Part shown: positions 35,670 through 43,803 of the stretch, one piece after another
How positions within the stretch are numbered: the first letter of the stretch is position 1
How the letters are laid out: every line of letters begins with the position of its first letter
Assembly (NCBI GenBank): GCA_031267295.1
Contig: JAIRZI010000031.1
Span: forward strand, 1 to 54,327
Direction of reading: 5' to 3'
DNA: 54,327 bases
Source: Propionibacteriaceae bacterium
GTDB lineage: Bacteria; Actinomycetota; Actinomycetes; Propionibacteriales; Propionibacteriaceae
Position numbers and translations under genes: made by a program
Notes under the pieces: model-generated
Databases searched by the model: none
What the model saw: only the letters and a program-made list of their open reading frames with translations
Told to the model about the DNA's origin: nothing

Positions 35670-36122
35670 TCAACGTCGCTCGGCGAAAAACGTCTGCAAC
35701 GCCATAGCGCACTCATCGGCCAACACACCAGAAACCACTTCGGGACGGTGCGGCAACCGCAGGTCTCGTAACAAATCCCAAAGCGATGCCACCGCTCCAG
35801 CTTTTTCATCGAAAGCTCCGAATACCAAGCGCGCTAACCTGGTTTGAGAAATAGCTCCGGCGCACATTGCGCACGGTTCCAATGTGACAACCAGAGTACA
35901 GCCGTCTAATCGCCAGCCCCCAACTGCGGCAGCGGCGCGATGCAGTACATTCACTTCGGCATGTGCCAACGGATCACCACGTACCGCACGCTCATTGTGC
36001 GCGCTAGCCAATATTTCGCCAGTTAACCCCAGCACCACCGCACCAACGGGTACATCGCCATGCGCACGTGCAAGTTCCGCTTCCGCAAGCGCAAGTCGCA
36101 TCGTCTCGTCCCATATGGTCAT
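35670..36122 (-). CDS. tRNA adenosine(34) deaminase TadA-type
   Basis: A 150-residue zinc deaminase converting A34 to inosine in tRNA-Arg(ACG). The catalytic HAEVN and PCAMCAGAI motifs are intact, after VPVGAVVLG, and DLRLPHRPEVVSGVLADEC near the end matches the family. The name tadA is also used for it but must not be confused with the Tad secretion ATPase nearby. It is convergent with tadBC. Confidence 0.94.
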   Translation of the reverse strand: MTIWDETMRLALAEAELARAHGDVPVGAVVLGLTGEILASAHNERAVRGDPLAHAEVNVLHRAAAAVGGWRLDGCTLVVTLEPCAMCAGAISQTRLARLVFGAFDEKAGAVASLWDLLRDLRLPHRPEVVSGVLADECAMALQTFFAERR

Positions 36123-36244
36123 AACTGCAGCCTAGATGACTGCACCCAAATGATACGCAACTGAGAACACACACCTTTCACATTGAAGCTGCACGCAACA
36201 GTATTTTCCGCTTGAGCTGAAAACATATCGCATAACAAAACGTG

Positions 36245-36275
36245 AAACCCCGGCTACGAAAATTAGCCGGGGTTT
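36245..36275 (-). terminator. rho-independent terminator after the CoA-transferase gene
   Basis: AAACCCCGGCTA and TAGCCGGGGTTT form a perfect 12-pair GC-rich stem with a 7-base loop, 38 bp past the stop of the minus-strand CoA-transferase. On that strand it is followed by TTTCACGTTTTG, a broken T-run. The symmetric A/T ends would let it work in both directions, though no plus-strand gene ends nearby. Confidence 0.8.
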
Positions 36276-36312
36276 CGACGTCACCTTGAAAGGCACTTAA
36301 GTGAAGCGAACC

Positions 36313-37824
36313 TCACTTCTTCATTGAGCCACTATCAAGGAAGCGCTGATGGAACGACAGCGCCTCAGTGAGGATGTGGGGCGTATGAATACCTTTGGCC
36401 TCTTTAAGCGCTCTGGCGTAATAATCTTCCAGAATCGGCTTGTAATCCGGGTGGGCGCACTTCTCAATGACAACCTTGGCACGCTGACGCGGTGCGAGAC
36501 CTCGCAAGTCCGCTAGCCCTTGTTCCGTGATGATGACAGACACGTCATGCTCGGTGTGGTCATGGTGTGAAACCATTGGCACGATCGCCGAAATGTCGCC
36601 ATTCTTTGCGGTGGATGGCGAGACGAAGAACGACATGAAAGCGTTACGAGTGAAGTCGCCCGAACCGCCGATACCGTTCTGCATCTTGGTACCACATACG
36701 TTAGTAGAGTTGACGTTGCCGTAAATATCAGCTTCAATCATGCCGTTGCAGGCAATGACACCGATACGACGCACTACCTCGGGATGGTTCGATACATCCT
36801 GCGGGCGCAACACCACCTTGCCGCGATATGTTGCAGCAGTTTCGTTGAGCCGGGCAGCATATTCTGGTGACAACCCGAACGAAGTAGCGGACGCAACATC
36901 CATCTTGCCAGCGTCAATCAAGGCGATTAAGCCGTCTTGGATTACTTCGGTGTAACTAGTCAGATGTTCCAGATCGGAATCCAACAAACCTGCAAGCACC
37001 GCGTTGGCAACATTGCCCACACCGGATTGCAACGGCAGCAGATTCTTTGGCATCCGACCAGCCTTAACTTCACCGAGCAAGAAGTCTACGAAGTACTTTC
37101 CAATGGTGATGGAATCCTGATCGAGATCCTTAAACGGCGAGTTGCGATCCTTGGCATCTGTTTCCACAACGCCAACCACCTTGTTCCAGTCCACCCGCAA
37201 CGTTGGCTGGCCGATAATATCGCCCGGCTTGGTGATCGGAATCGGCACCCGATTCGGAGGTAACGCTTCCAAACCGTAGTACACGTCATGCAACCCGAAC
37301 AGATCTTCTGACTGCCAAGAGTTGACTTCGATAATAATTTTTTCGGCATTCTCTAGATAAGCCCGGCTGTTGCCCACTGAAGTGGACGGCACAATTTCGC
37401 CGTCAGCAGTGATAGATGAAGCTTCTACGACTGCCCAGTTGAGTTTGCCGAACCAACCCTGGCTAACTTGCTGTGCAAGATGCGACAGGTGAATGTCGGC
37501 ATAGAGACTGGTGCCGTCATTGATCTTGTTGCGCATCGTCGGATCGCCGTTGTATGGCGTACGGAACTTGATGCCGTCTACTCCGGCGAGCACGCCATCA
37601 AGGTCGGGAGCGGTAGAAGCGCCAGTGAAGATGCTTACCATGAACTCTTCGCCGCGCTCATGCGCAGCTTTGATCTCCGCGGCCAGTGCGGTCGGGAATG
37701 CTTTCGGATAGCCGGCACCAGTGAAACCGGCAACGCCAATCTTGTCGTCATTCTTAACGAGTTTGACGAGCGATTGGATGTCAGTCACTTTGGCTTGTGC
37801 AGGCGCATATTTGATGCGTCCCAT
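36313..37824 (-). CDS. acetyl-CoA hydrolase / succinate:acetate CoA-transferase family protein
   Basis: 503 residues of the class I CoA-transferase (AarC/Cat1/YgfH) type, which move CoA between acetate, succinate or propionate. Seen motifs: GVAGFTGAGYPKAFP, SIFTGASTAPDLDG, VVGVVETDAKDRN (likely region of the catalytic Glu), PLQSGVGNVANAVLAGL, and GIGGSGDFTRNAFMSFF followed by AIVPMVSHHDHTEHDV. I chose the ATG at 37824, which has AGGAGGAAAGA directly upstream; the ATG at 37890 would add 22 residues not found in the family. It probably serves acetate/succinate fermentation energy metabolism. It ends at a strong terminator. Confidence 0.93.
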   Translation of the reverse strand: MGRIKYAPAQAKVTDIQSLVKLVKNDDKIGVAGFTGAGYPKAFPTALAAEIKAAHERGEEFMVSIFTGASTAPDLDGVLAGVDGIKFRTPYNGDPTMRNKINDGTSLYADIHLSHLAQQVSQGWFGKLNWAVVEASSITADGEIVPSTSVGNSRAYLENAEKIIIEVNSWQSEDLFGLHDVYYGLEALPPNRVPIPITKPGDIIGQPTLRVDWNKVVGVVETDAKDRNSPFKDLDQDSITIGKYFVDFLLGEVKAGRMPKNLLPLQSGVGNVANAVLAGLLDSDLEHLTSYTEVIQDGLIALIDAGKMDVASATSFGLSPEYAARLNETAATYRGKVVLRPQDVSNHPEVVRRIGVIACNGMIEADIYGNVNSTNVCGTKMQNGIGGSGDFTRNAFMSFFVSPSTAKNGDISAIVPMVSHHDHTEHDVSVIITEQGLADLRGLAPRQRAKVVIEKCAHPDYKPILEDYYARALKEAKGIHTPHILTEALSFHQRFLDSGSMKK

Positions 37825-37916
37825 TCTTTCCTCCTGTGTATGGTCAGTTGGACGGTCTTTGTCCCACCGAATTCGGGGTTGACAACTCATAATAGTTCAG
37901 TGCCGAAGCATGAACT

Positions 37917-37930
37917 GGTTGGTGCCAACC
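37917..37930. promoter_or_regulatory. perfect palindrome upstream of the CoA-transferase gene
   Basis: GGTTGG-TG-CCAACC has six-base arms that pair perfectly. It lies about 93 bp upstream of the gene start, near a possible -10 (TATTAT on the minus strand, about 37889-37894). It could be an operator for carbon-source control. No regulator is adjacent. Confidence 0.3.
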
Positions 37931-38093
37931 AAAACCTATGGACACAGCCTAGCGTGTCTACGGACGTTCTGCGTCAGCCAATCGGATTGCGAATCACTTT
38001 TATAGTGGTCAATTTTCGTTTCACTACCGCAAAATGACATCGTTTAATCCATTATTTGAACCCGTAACGCACTAGGTGATTTCTTCGACTAAT

Positions 38094-40664
38094 TCATGCA
38101 GCAATCTCCATTTCTACCACTTCTTGCAGCAACATAATGACGTTATCGGGAAGGTCTTCACCAAGCTGACGAGCTCTTCTGGTGGCTTGCAGCACCAACT
38201 GATTAAGCTCTTGCCGGTTGCCGCATGCCTGCTCAATACGCATTCTACGAATGAACAACGCTTCATCACTTTCTCCAGCTGCCAGCACACCTTGCAGCAC
38301 TGCCCAGCGGGCCAGCGTGAAGTCGCGGCGCTCTATCGCTCTGTCGGCAAACTCTGCGGCCACATCACGAATCTGTGACACCATCTCCACCCGCCACTGT
38401 TCCGCCCAACGCCACGAACCCGGTATAGCATCAGCAAGCGGCGTGCCGCGCACCAACGAAAGCGCCATTCGCAACGCACCATCAGACGCCCGGTTAACCC
38501 CACCGGCTACCAGCAACCGGAACTGTTCCCAGTCACTAGATATCTGCATATGTAACTCAATATGTCCCGAATAGGCATCCGGTAGATATAACGCACCTTC
38601 CTTTGTGGTGCCCAACCATGTCCGCAAGCGGCTCATGTTAGATCGTCTAGTGCTCTCAGCTACCAACAAATCGTGTGCCATCTGAGCAGACGTGGAACCG
38701 GGATTACGCATAATCCAAGCGCAGTATTCTGTACATTGCTTCACAGCACGTAGCGGAACTTCACCTTTAGCGCCAACAAGAACTGCAGAACCAAGCAGTA
38801 AAAGACGCGGACAATCATAAAACATATCTTTCTCCAGAAACGCTATTTCGGTTACGTCATCGGGTTCGTTCAGCCGCAAAGCAAAAACTTCACTTCTTGA
38901 ACTATCAGTAGTAACAGCATCCTGCGGAGACACCAGATTATGCGTTACCACATCTTTGCCGTCCGTAATCGGAGTATTGGAGTGAGACGATGTTTCTACA
39001 ATGGTTAACTTCAACTTTGTACTATTCCCATTGAGAGTTATCTCCGCATCCGGTGTAACGCTCTCAGCAATCCCGTCACCTGCAACAAATGTGCTCTTTT
39101 CAACAACAGCGGCGGCCGTATCCCACCAATCCGCAGAAGTGTACTCGCTTCGATTAACTTGAGCCGCTATAGCTTGCAGGCTACTGCGCAGCTTCGTAGT
39201 GGCAAGATTCGGCACGAAACGCACCACTTCATCACCAGTGGTAAGAACTGCACTTTGTTCATCGTTGATAGTTATCACATGACTAGCGGCGATTTCGGCA
39301 GCAACAACAACACTCACTCCGGCAACTTCCAACCCATTCGGAATAGGTTCCGTTGGCGTGTCTTCGAATAGAAACACTGCGGGAACCCACGATTCAGGCA
39401 TGGCTGTCTTAAGACGTGAATGTAGTAACGCATGTAGATTGTGCATCGCTTGCGTGGAATCAGAGACCACTGTAAAGCGTGAATCGTCAAGATCGCGCAA
39501 CCAATCAGCATGATCACTAACAATCGTTACATCGGCTATCGGCAAAGCATCCCTCATAAATTGCGTAGCCACAGCCGTTAACATCCCAATGGCGAGTGTA
39601 GGTTCACCTATAATTGCCACCACGCCAGCACCGCCAAGATCAAACTCTACAACTTGATCTGGCGCACCAGTCCCCAGCACAACAAATACGGTGTTTGTGT
39701 CCTGTTGAATTGGCGGCTGCGGCAACGCTCCTCTTAGATCAAGAGCTTGCTCCACTCGCGCTAACTCTGGTTCTAACTTTGCTAAAGCTTTCCCAACTGG
39801 ACGCTGTTCGAGTCGGCGTCGCCGTCGAGCCGCTAGCGTTGTAGCCAATACGGCGGCGGCACCGACACTGATTGACCCTACGATACTGGCCACAGCGGAC
39901 GAATCAATACCCGTTTCCGTTTCCGCAAGCACCGGAGCCGATTGAGAAAGGCCTTCATCTGTTTTGGTTGATTGTTGCATTTCATATGTTTCGCTGCTGG
40001 TAACTGCGATTTCCGATTGCGTTTTCGGCAGTAATAACACAGTGCCGGGCATCAGATCGCGCAACGGATCAGCTGCTAGTGTGGGGTTCAAATCAGCAAT
40101 CTCATGCCACCTAGCTCCTTCCCCTAGCTGCAACAAAGCCAATGTCCATAGGTCGTCCCCAACTTGTACCACATATCCTCCGGCAGGAAGTAGCGCATCA
40201 TCTGCGGGGTTTAGAACATTTTCTGAACCGGTCGCGTCGCTGATAACAACTACACCATTTTCCGAACTGGAAGACACCCCGCCATTCACAGCAACGTTAG
40301 GCGAAAAACCAGCGGTAGCTTCAACTACTGCGCCCGAGATACTCGACGCTCCCATAACTGTAGCTAGCAGGAACACCGCCAATGGCCGACACCAGCGCGC
40401 ACCGGGGATACGCACCTGCCAACGACCGTTACTTACCCGTTCAACCAACTCCCCAAAGAACGAAACTGCGATAGCCGCCCATGCTAGCCACCCAAAAGTC
40501 GTCAATAATGCCTGCAATGCGCCACTGGTCAATGGACGCAACAGCCACTCTCTAGGTTCCAAATTGACAAACGCCTCCAATGAACCCAAATGCCACAGTG
40601 CCAATGGAATCCCTATGCTTAGCGCCAGTGTAGTCAACAGCGCCGCAGTGCGTTTTATAATCAT
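38094..40664 (-). CDS. LysM and BTAD domain membrane protein of the tad locus
   Basis: 856 residues. Two or three helices at the start (TAALLTTLALSIGIPLALW, QALLTTFGWLAWAAIAVSFF, PLAVFLLATVMGASSISGAV) are followed by a LysM domain (about 163-213: VVQVGDDLWTLALLQLGEG to PGTVLLLPK) and another helix near 260-282 with RRRRR after it. A long middle region follows, and the C-terminal third is a winged-helix-like and bacterial transcriptional activator (BTAD) region: NMSRLRTWLG, then a TPR-like helical end. Such LysM-BTAD proteins are recurrent in actinobacterial tad clusters. It may sense wall or pilus state and signal inside. Its ATG overlaps the upstream stop (ATGA), so it is the last gene of the operon. 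Confidence 0.8.
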   Translation of the reverse strand: MIIKRTAALLTTLALSIGIPLALWHLGSLEAFVNLEPREWLLRPLTSGALQALLTTFGWLAWAAIAVSFFGELVERVSNGRWQVRIPGARWCRPLAVFLLATVMGASSISGAVVEATAGFSPNVAVNGGVSSSSENGVVVISDATGSENVLNPADDALLPAGGYVVQVGDDLWTLALLQLGEGARWHEIADLNPTLAADPLRDLMPGTVLLLPKTQSEIAVTSSETYEMQQSTKTDEGLSQSAPVLAETETGIDSSAVASIVGSISVGAAAVLATTLAARRRRRLEQRPVGKALAKLEPELARVEQALDLRGALPQPPIQQDTNTVFVVLGTGAPDQVVEFDLGGAGVVAIIGEPTLAIGMLTAVATQFMRDALPIADVTIVSDHADWLRDLDDSRFTVVSDSTQAMHNLHALLHSRLKTAMPESWVPAVFLFEDTPTEPIPNGLEVAGVSVVVAAEIAASHVITINDEQSAVLTTGDEVVRFVPNLATTKLRSSLQAIAAQVNRSEYTSADWWDTAAAVVEKSTFVAGDGIAESVTPDAEITLNGNSTKLKLTIVETSSHSNTPITDGKDVVTHNLVSPQDAVTTDSSRSEVFALRLNEPDDVTEIAFLEKDMFYDCPRLLLLGSAVLVGAKGEVPLRAVKQCTEYCAWIMRNPGSTSAQMAHDLLVAESTRRSNMSRLRTWLGTTKEGALYLPDAYSGHIELHMQISSDWEQFRLLVAGGVNRASDGALRMALSLVRGTPLADAIPGSWRWAEQWRVEMVSQIRDVAAEFADRAIERRDFTLARWAVLQGVLAAGESDEALFIRRMRIEQACGNRQELNQLVLQATRRARQLGEDLPDNVIMLLQEVVEMEIAA

Positions 40665-41245
40665 CGTGTTCTCCTAACAAACGTGTCCACCACTTCGACG
40701 GCATGAGTTTGTAGCGTGAGCGCGCCGGGTAACCCTGGAACCAACAGATCGTTCAGTTTCACTCGGCACGACACGTCAATCTGTAGCTGAGCGCTAACAC
40801 CAGGCTGTGCAGTGATGGCACCCATCTGGGCGTTTACTGTTAAGTTGTCGCAGTGCACTTGCGCCGTCGCCATATCCGCTGCCACTACAGTTCGCGCCAA
40901 CGATTCCGCAGCTTCTACAGTGCCAGCAAAACTTGCCGCCCTAACAGCGGCGGCGGCGCTGCCTTCCAATTGTTGCCCTGACCACCAGATGCGCCAGATA
41001 CCGGTTGCCGCACAAGCTACCAACACGATTACCGGAAGTAGCGCCGCGATTTCAACAGAGACTGCTCCCCGCTCTCTTAGATGAACCCAGCGATGTGACG
41101 ACCATGACTGCTCTGGCATGTCGCTCGTTTCCCGTTCTCTCCAGCCGATACAACCAACATGGCTAAGCGACCCACCGCTGCGGCTAGTTATCTTTATTTT
41201 TCGCCGCCAGTAGTCAGCTAAAACCTTGCCACTACTGCTCATCAT
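40661..41245 (-). CDS. TadE-like pseudopilin (second), tad locus 2
   Basis: About 194 residues from the ATG at 41245, which has AAAGGAG 6 bases upstream and overlaps the stop of the previous gene. A basic stretch leads to RERGAVSVEIAALLPVIVLV, a class III prepilin cleavage site (after G) with Glu at position +5 and a hydrophobic helix. The mature part has paired cysteines (VHCDNL and VSCRVKL). The 55 or so residues before the helix are longer than usual, so an inner ATG (MPEQSW, about 41119) is possible. It is probably a minor pilin or TadF-like subunit. Confidence 0.75.
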   Translation of the reverse strand: MMSSSGKVLADYWRRKIKITSRSGGSLSHVGCIGWRERETSDMPEQSWSSHRWVHLRERGAVSVEIAALLPVIVLVACAATGIWRIWWSGQQLEGSAAAAVRAASFAGTVEAAESLARTVVAADMATAQVHCDNLTVNAQMGAITAQPGVSAQLQIDVSCRVKLNDLLVPGLPGALTLQTHAVEVVDTFVRRTR

Positions 41246-41604
41246 GATCGCTCCTTTGGACGAGTAGCCTGCGCGGTGACCGTGGCCGGAAACCATCCCA
41301 CAAGCCCAGTGCTACGTGCGGTGACATCCACATTGATCCACTCCGCACCATTCGATAGCTTCACTTGCGGATCGCTTAACCCGCCAGCTAGCACCACGCG
41401 ACTAGCCACATCGCTAGCTATTAACGCACTTGTGCCGTATGCTGCTTGAGCTTCCGCCGCAGCGAACGCTGCTTCCGTCACCACAGTTCGGGCGTTGAGC
41501 CAAAACATTCCTTCAATGAGCGCCAGTAGACACAGTATGAACGTGGGTACAACCAACGCCCACTGCACTGATTCGCTCAAGCCACGTTCCTGTTTGGTAT
41601 TCAT
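41242..41604 (-). CDS. TadE-like pseudopilin (first), tad locus 2
   Basis: 120 residues starting ATG 41604, with GGAGG 6 bases upstream; the longer open frame from 41916 is not credible as protein. The N-terminus NTKQERGLSESVQWALVVP followed by a hydrophobic run (TFILCLLALIEGMFWL) is a TadE-type prepilin. After the predicted cleavage at RG|LS the Glu is at +4, one place off the usual +5. TadE proteins are minor pilins needed for Flp pilus assembly. Confidence 0.8.
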   Translation of the reverse strand: MNTKQERGLSESVQWALVVPTFILCLLALIEGMFWLNARTVVTEAAFAAAEAQAAYGTSALIASDVASRVVLAGGLSDPQVKLSNGAEWINVDVTARSTGLVGWFPATVTAQATRPKERS

Positions 41605-41633
41605 TTCTATCCTCCAAATCCGATAGCCATGAT

Positions 41634-41822
41634 TCAACTCGGCAGATGTGCGCGCACATATGCGGTGATGACAGCTATGATGATGCCCGCAACGGCAACA
41701 GCTCCGGCGAGCAAAATCGCATTTTCGGTAGACTGCGAAAGCCCCCGTTCGCCATAAGCCGGTACCCGATACGTAAGTACCTGTACCATCATTGACTGTA
41801 GTTTCATTTTTAGTGTGTTCAT
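41634..41822 (-). CDS. Flp-like major pilin candidate, tad locus 2
   Basis: 62 residues with AAAGGGA upstream of the ATG. A leader of about 27 residues ends in GERG, followed by LSQSTENAILLAGAVAVAG and a long hydrophobic helix (IIIAVITAYV), then a short tail. Size, leader and position between tadC and tadE fit an Flp pilin. The Glu after the predicted cut is at +6 rather than +5. It shares ERGLS with the TadE next to it, implying the same prepilin peptidase, which is not in this window. Confidence 0.7.
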   Translation of the reverse strand: MNTLKMKLQSMMVQVLTYRVPAYGERGLSQSTENAILLAGAVAVAGIIIAVITAYVRAHLPS

Positions 41823-41905
41823 TTTGATTCCCTTTCGTGTTTTTCGTATTTGTCTTTTTAGACGTTTTGCGAGGCTTTAGTTGCTGGTGTTTGAAATATT
41901 CATGA

Positions 41906-42865
41906 CTACGCCACACCAGTAAGTTGTAGTAACGGCGGGATTAAAAAGATAAGCGCAAAGACCAGTACTGGTATCACCATCCAGATGGTCATCGCTTCGG
42001 TACGCGCTTGAGCGGCGGTCTTCTCTCGAAACAGACTGGCAATACGTACTTCACGCACCCGCGCTCGTAGCGCTTCAGCAAGCGCTGCCCCTTGCTCATC
42101 AAGAGCCATAATGTCGGCAATGTCGTGCAGTTCAGTTAGTTCGAGTTCGTCAGCAAAGCGATGAAGTTCCGGCCACGGACTGCGCTGTTGTAGCCGGGCA
42201 TACTCCATCGCTGCCGATACTCTGGTGAACACTGGCCCACCGCCAGCAGCAGCGGCAGCAGTGATGGCTTGTACCGCAGAAGCATTGGCTAACCGTTCCA
42301 GTACGACGAGATCGAACAGTACGCTTAAGGCTTCCGTGCCACTTTCGCGCACCGTATTAGCTTGCGAACGCAGTTGCAGATTGGGTATGAAGAATCCTAA
42401 TACTCCAAGCACGAGCGATAGCACCAGCGGTGTACTACCCCATCCCATACCAAACGCCATCCCCACTATGGTGAAGATCACCGGAAGCAGTAACCCCGCC
42501 ATACCAAGTAACAATTTAGCGGTGACAAAACCGGCTTCGCTGTCGCCGCGAAGTGCCAACAGTCGTCTAGTGGCATCACCCAAAGGCAACCGTAACCGGT
42601 GGTAGTAGGAAACTGCATGTGCTTCCAGTGCACTAACTGCGGCAGCGGAACCGGTGGCAGCATCCCCTGGATTCTCTGCATTTTTTGTTGTGATAGTAGC
42701 GTTATCAACCAGCCCGTAGCCAGTTACATTCGTCTGTGAATTTTCCAACAGTTGCAATGCATCAGTTAACTTCGGAGACTCTTGCAGAAAAGAGCGGATT
42801 GCGAACCACACTCCGCCAGCGGCTAACCCGCCAGCTAACACTGCGATCAAGAATGGATCAATCAT
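41906..42865 (-). CDS. tadC: TadC-like platform protein, tad locus 2
   Basis: 319 residues with a type II secretion F domain. There is an N-terminal helix (FLIAVLAGGLAAGGVWFAI), a helix pair in the middle (LLGMAGLLLPVIFTIVGMAF, LVLSLVLGVLGFFIPNL), the F domain with VQAITAAAAAGGGPVFTRVS and LDEQGAALAEALRARVREVR, and a C-terminal helix (MVIPVLVFALIFLIPPLL). Its ATG shares bases with the tadB stop (TAATG). With TadB it forms the inner-membrane platform. Confidence 0.88.
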   Translation of the reverse strand: MIDPFLIAVLAGGLAAGGVWFAIRSFLQESPKLTDALQLLENSQTNVTGYGLVDNATITTKNAENPGDAATGSAAAVSALEAHAVSYYHRLRLPLGDATRRLLALRGDSEAGFVTAKLLLGMAGLLLPVIFTIVGMAFGMGWGSTPLVLSLVLGVLGFFIPNLQLRSQANTVRESGTEALSVLFDLVVLERLANASAVQAITAAAAAGGGPVFTRVSAAMEYARLQQRSPWPELHRFADELELTELHDIADIMALDEQGAALAEALRARVREVRIASLFREKTAAQARTEAMTIWMVIPVLVFALIFLIPPLLQLTGVA

Positions 42866-43803
42866 TATGGGTTCCTACTGTTGCTCATGTTCGGCCGGCT
42901 AGTTGACAGTTGATTCGCGGTTCGCTCATTCGTGCTTAACTGCCCCACCACAAGTATTCGTGCCCTTGCCGGTGCAGCAGACATCACTCGCAGCCGTAAC
43001 AACGCCGCTAGATAGATCGTCGTAAGACCGATCAGAAGCACAGTCCCCAGCGCGCTATTGTACGGCGCAAAATATCCGGGGTTAGTGAAAGCGGCGAACC
43101 CCACTACGGCTACGGTGATCGCAGTGATTTGTCGCACCACAATACGCGGTTTAGCACGTTCGGCAGAAACCTCACGGGCGGCCGTCAGCCGATCTTGAAT
43201 TGAATCAGCGAGCGCTTCTAAAGTGGCTCCAGCGCCACTGCCGCCCCGCTGCCCTGCCACCATCACCGCTGCGGCAACCGCATCTACCTCATGGTGAGCG
43301 CAATCATGGGCAAAGTGCGTCAACGCTTCGTCAAGGCTCCAACGTTGCTGTAGCCGCAACGCCAACAGCCCAACTGGAGTAGCTAGCGGAGCAGGTGCTT
43401 GTTTGAAAGTAGCTTTTAATGCTTCGTTGATAGATTTTCCAGTGGCGAGTGATGCGATAATGGCACGTAGCCAGCGGTCGAGAGCCGCCAACCACTCCAC
43501 TTCGGTATCAGGAGGTTCAGACAACACCATCTGCCCCACTAGCACAATGATCGGCACCAGCACCAGCAGTACCAGCCATCCCGTAAGTACACTCAACACG
43601 AAACCAGCGACGAGTGCTGCCAGTAACCACGTCTTATTGGGGGAGATGACATTCCAAACCCGCGCCAAGCGCTGTGAAATATTTAAACGTATTTCTGCAC
43701 TTCGATGAGTGTCGCTACTATCACCTTGTCGCGCTACAACAATCAATAGCAGCAAACCCAAAACCCCCAACATGACAGCAAACGCTGCAAGATACAGTTT
43801 CAT
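42865..43803 (-). CDS. tadB: TadB-like platform protein, tad locus 2
   Basis: 312 residues. Helices at the start (YLAAFAVMLGVLGLLLLIVV) and near 60-100 (LLAALVAGFVLSVLTGWLVLLVLVPIIVLV in two parts) are followed by the F domain (LDRWLRAIIASLATGKSINEA, AGQRGGSGAGATLEALADSI), then two more helices. The ATG overlaps the stop of the ATPase gene by 4 bp (ATGA). It is the separate-gene counterpart of the N-terminal half of the locus 1 fusion. Confidence 0.88.
   Translation of the reverse strand: MKLYLAAFAVMLGVLGLLLLIVVARQGDSSDTHRSAEIRLNISQRLARVWNVISPNKTWLLAALVAGFVLSVLTGWLVLLVLVPIIVLVGQMVLSEPPDTEVEWLAALDRWLRAIIASLATGKSINEALKATFKQAPAPLATPVGLLALRLQQRWSLDEALTHFAHDCAHHEVDAVAAAVMVAGQRGGSGAGATLEALADSIQDRLTAAREVSAERAKPRIVVRQITAITVAVVGFAAFTNPGYFAPYNSALGTVLLIGLTTIYLAALLRLRVMSAAPARARILVVGQLSTNERTANQLSTSRPNMSNSRNP

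Noticed and set aside
39964-40677. 237-codon plus-strand ORF over the LysM-BTAD gene
   Set aside because: No recognisable domain, and the minus-strand gene is coupled to the operon and has clear domains.
41605-41916. N-terminal extension of the first TadE gene (frame open to 41916)
   Set aside because: The extension covers the Flp-like gene in another frame and has an implausible composition; a perfect ribosome-binding site stands at 41604.
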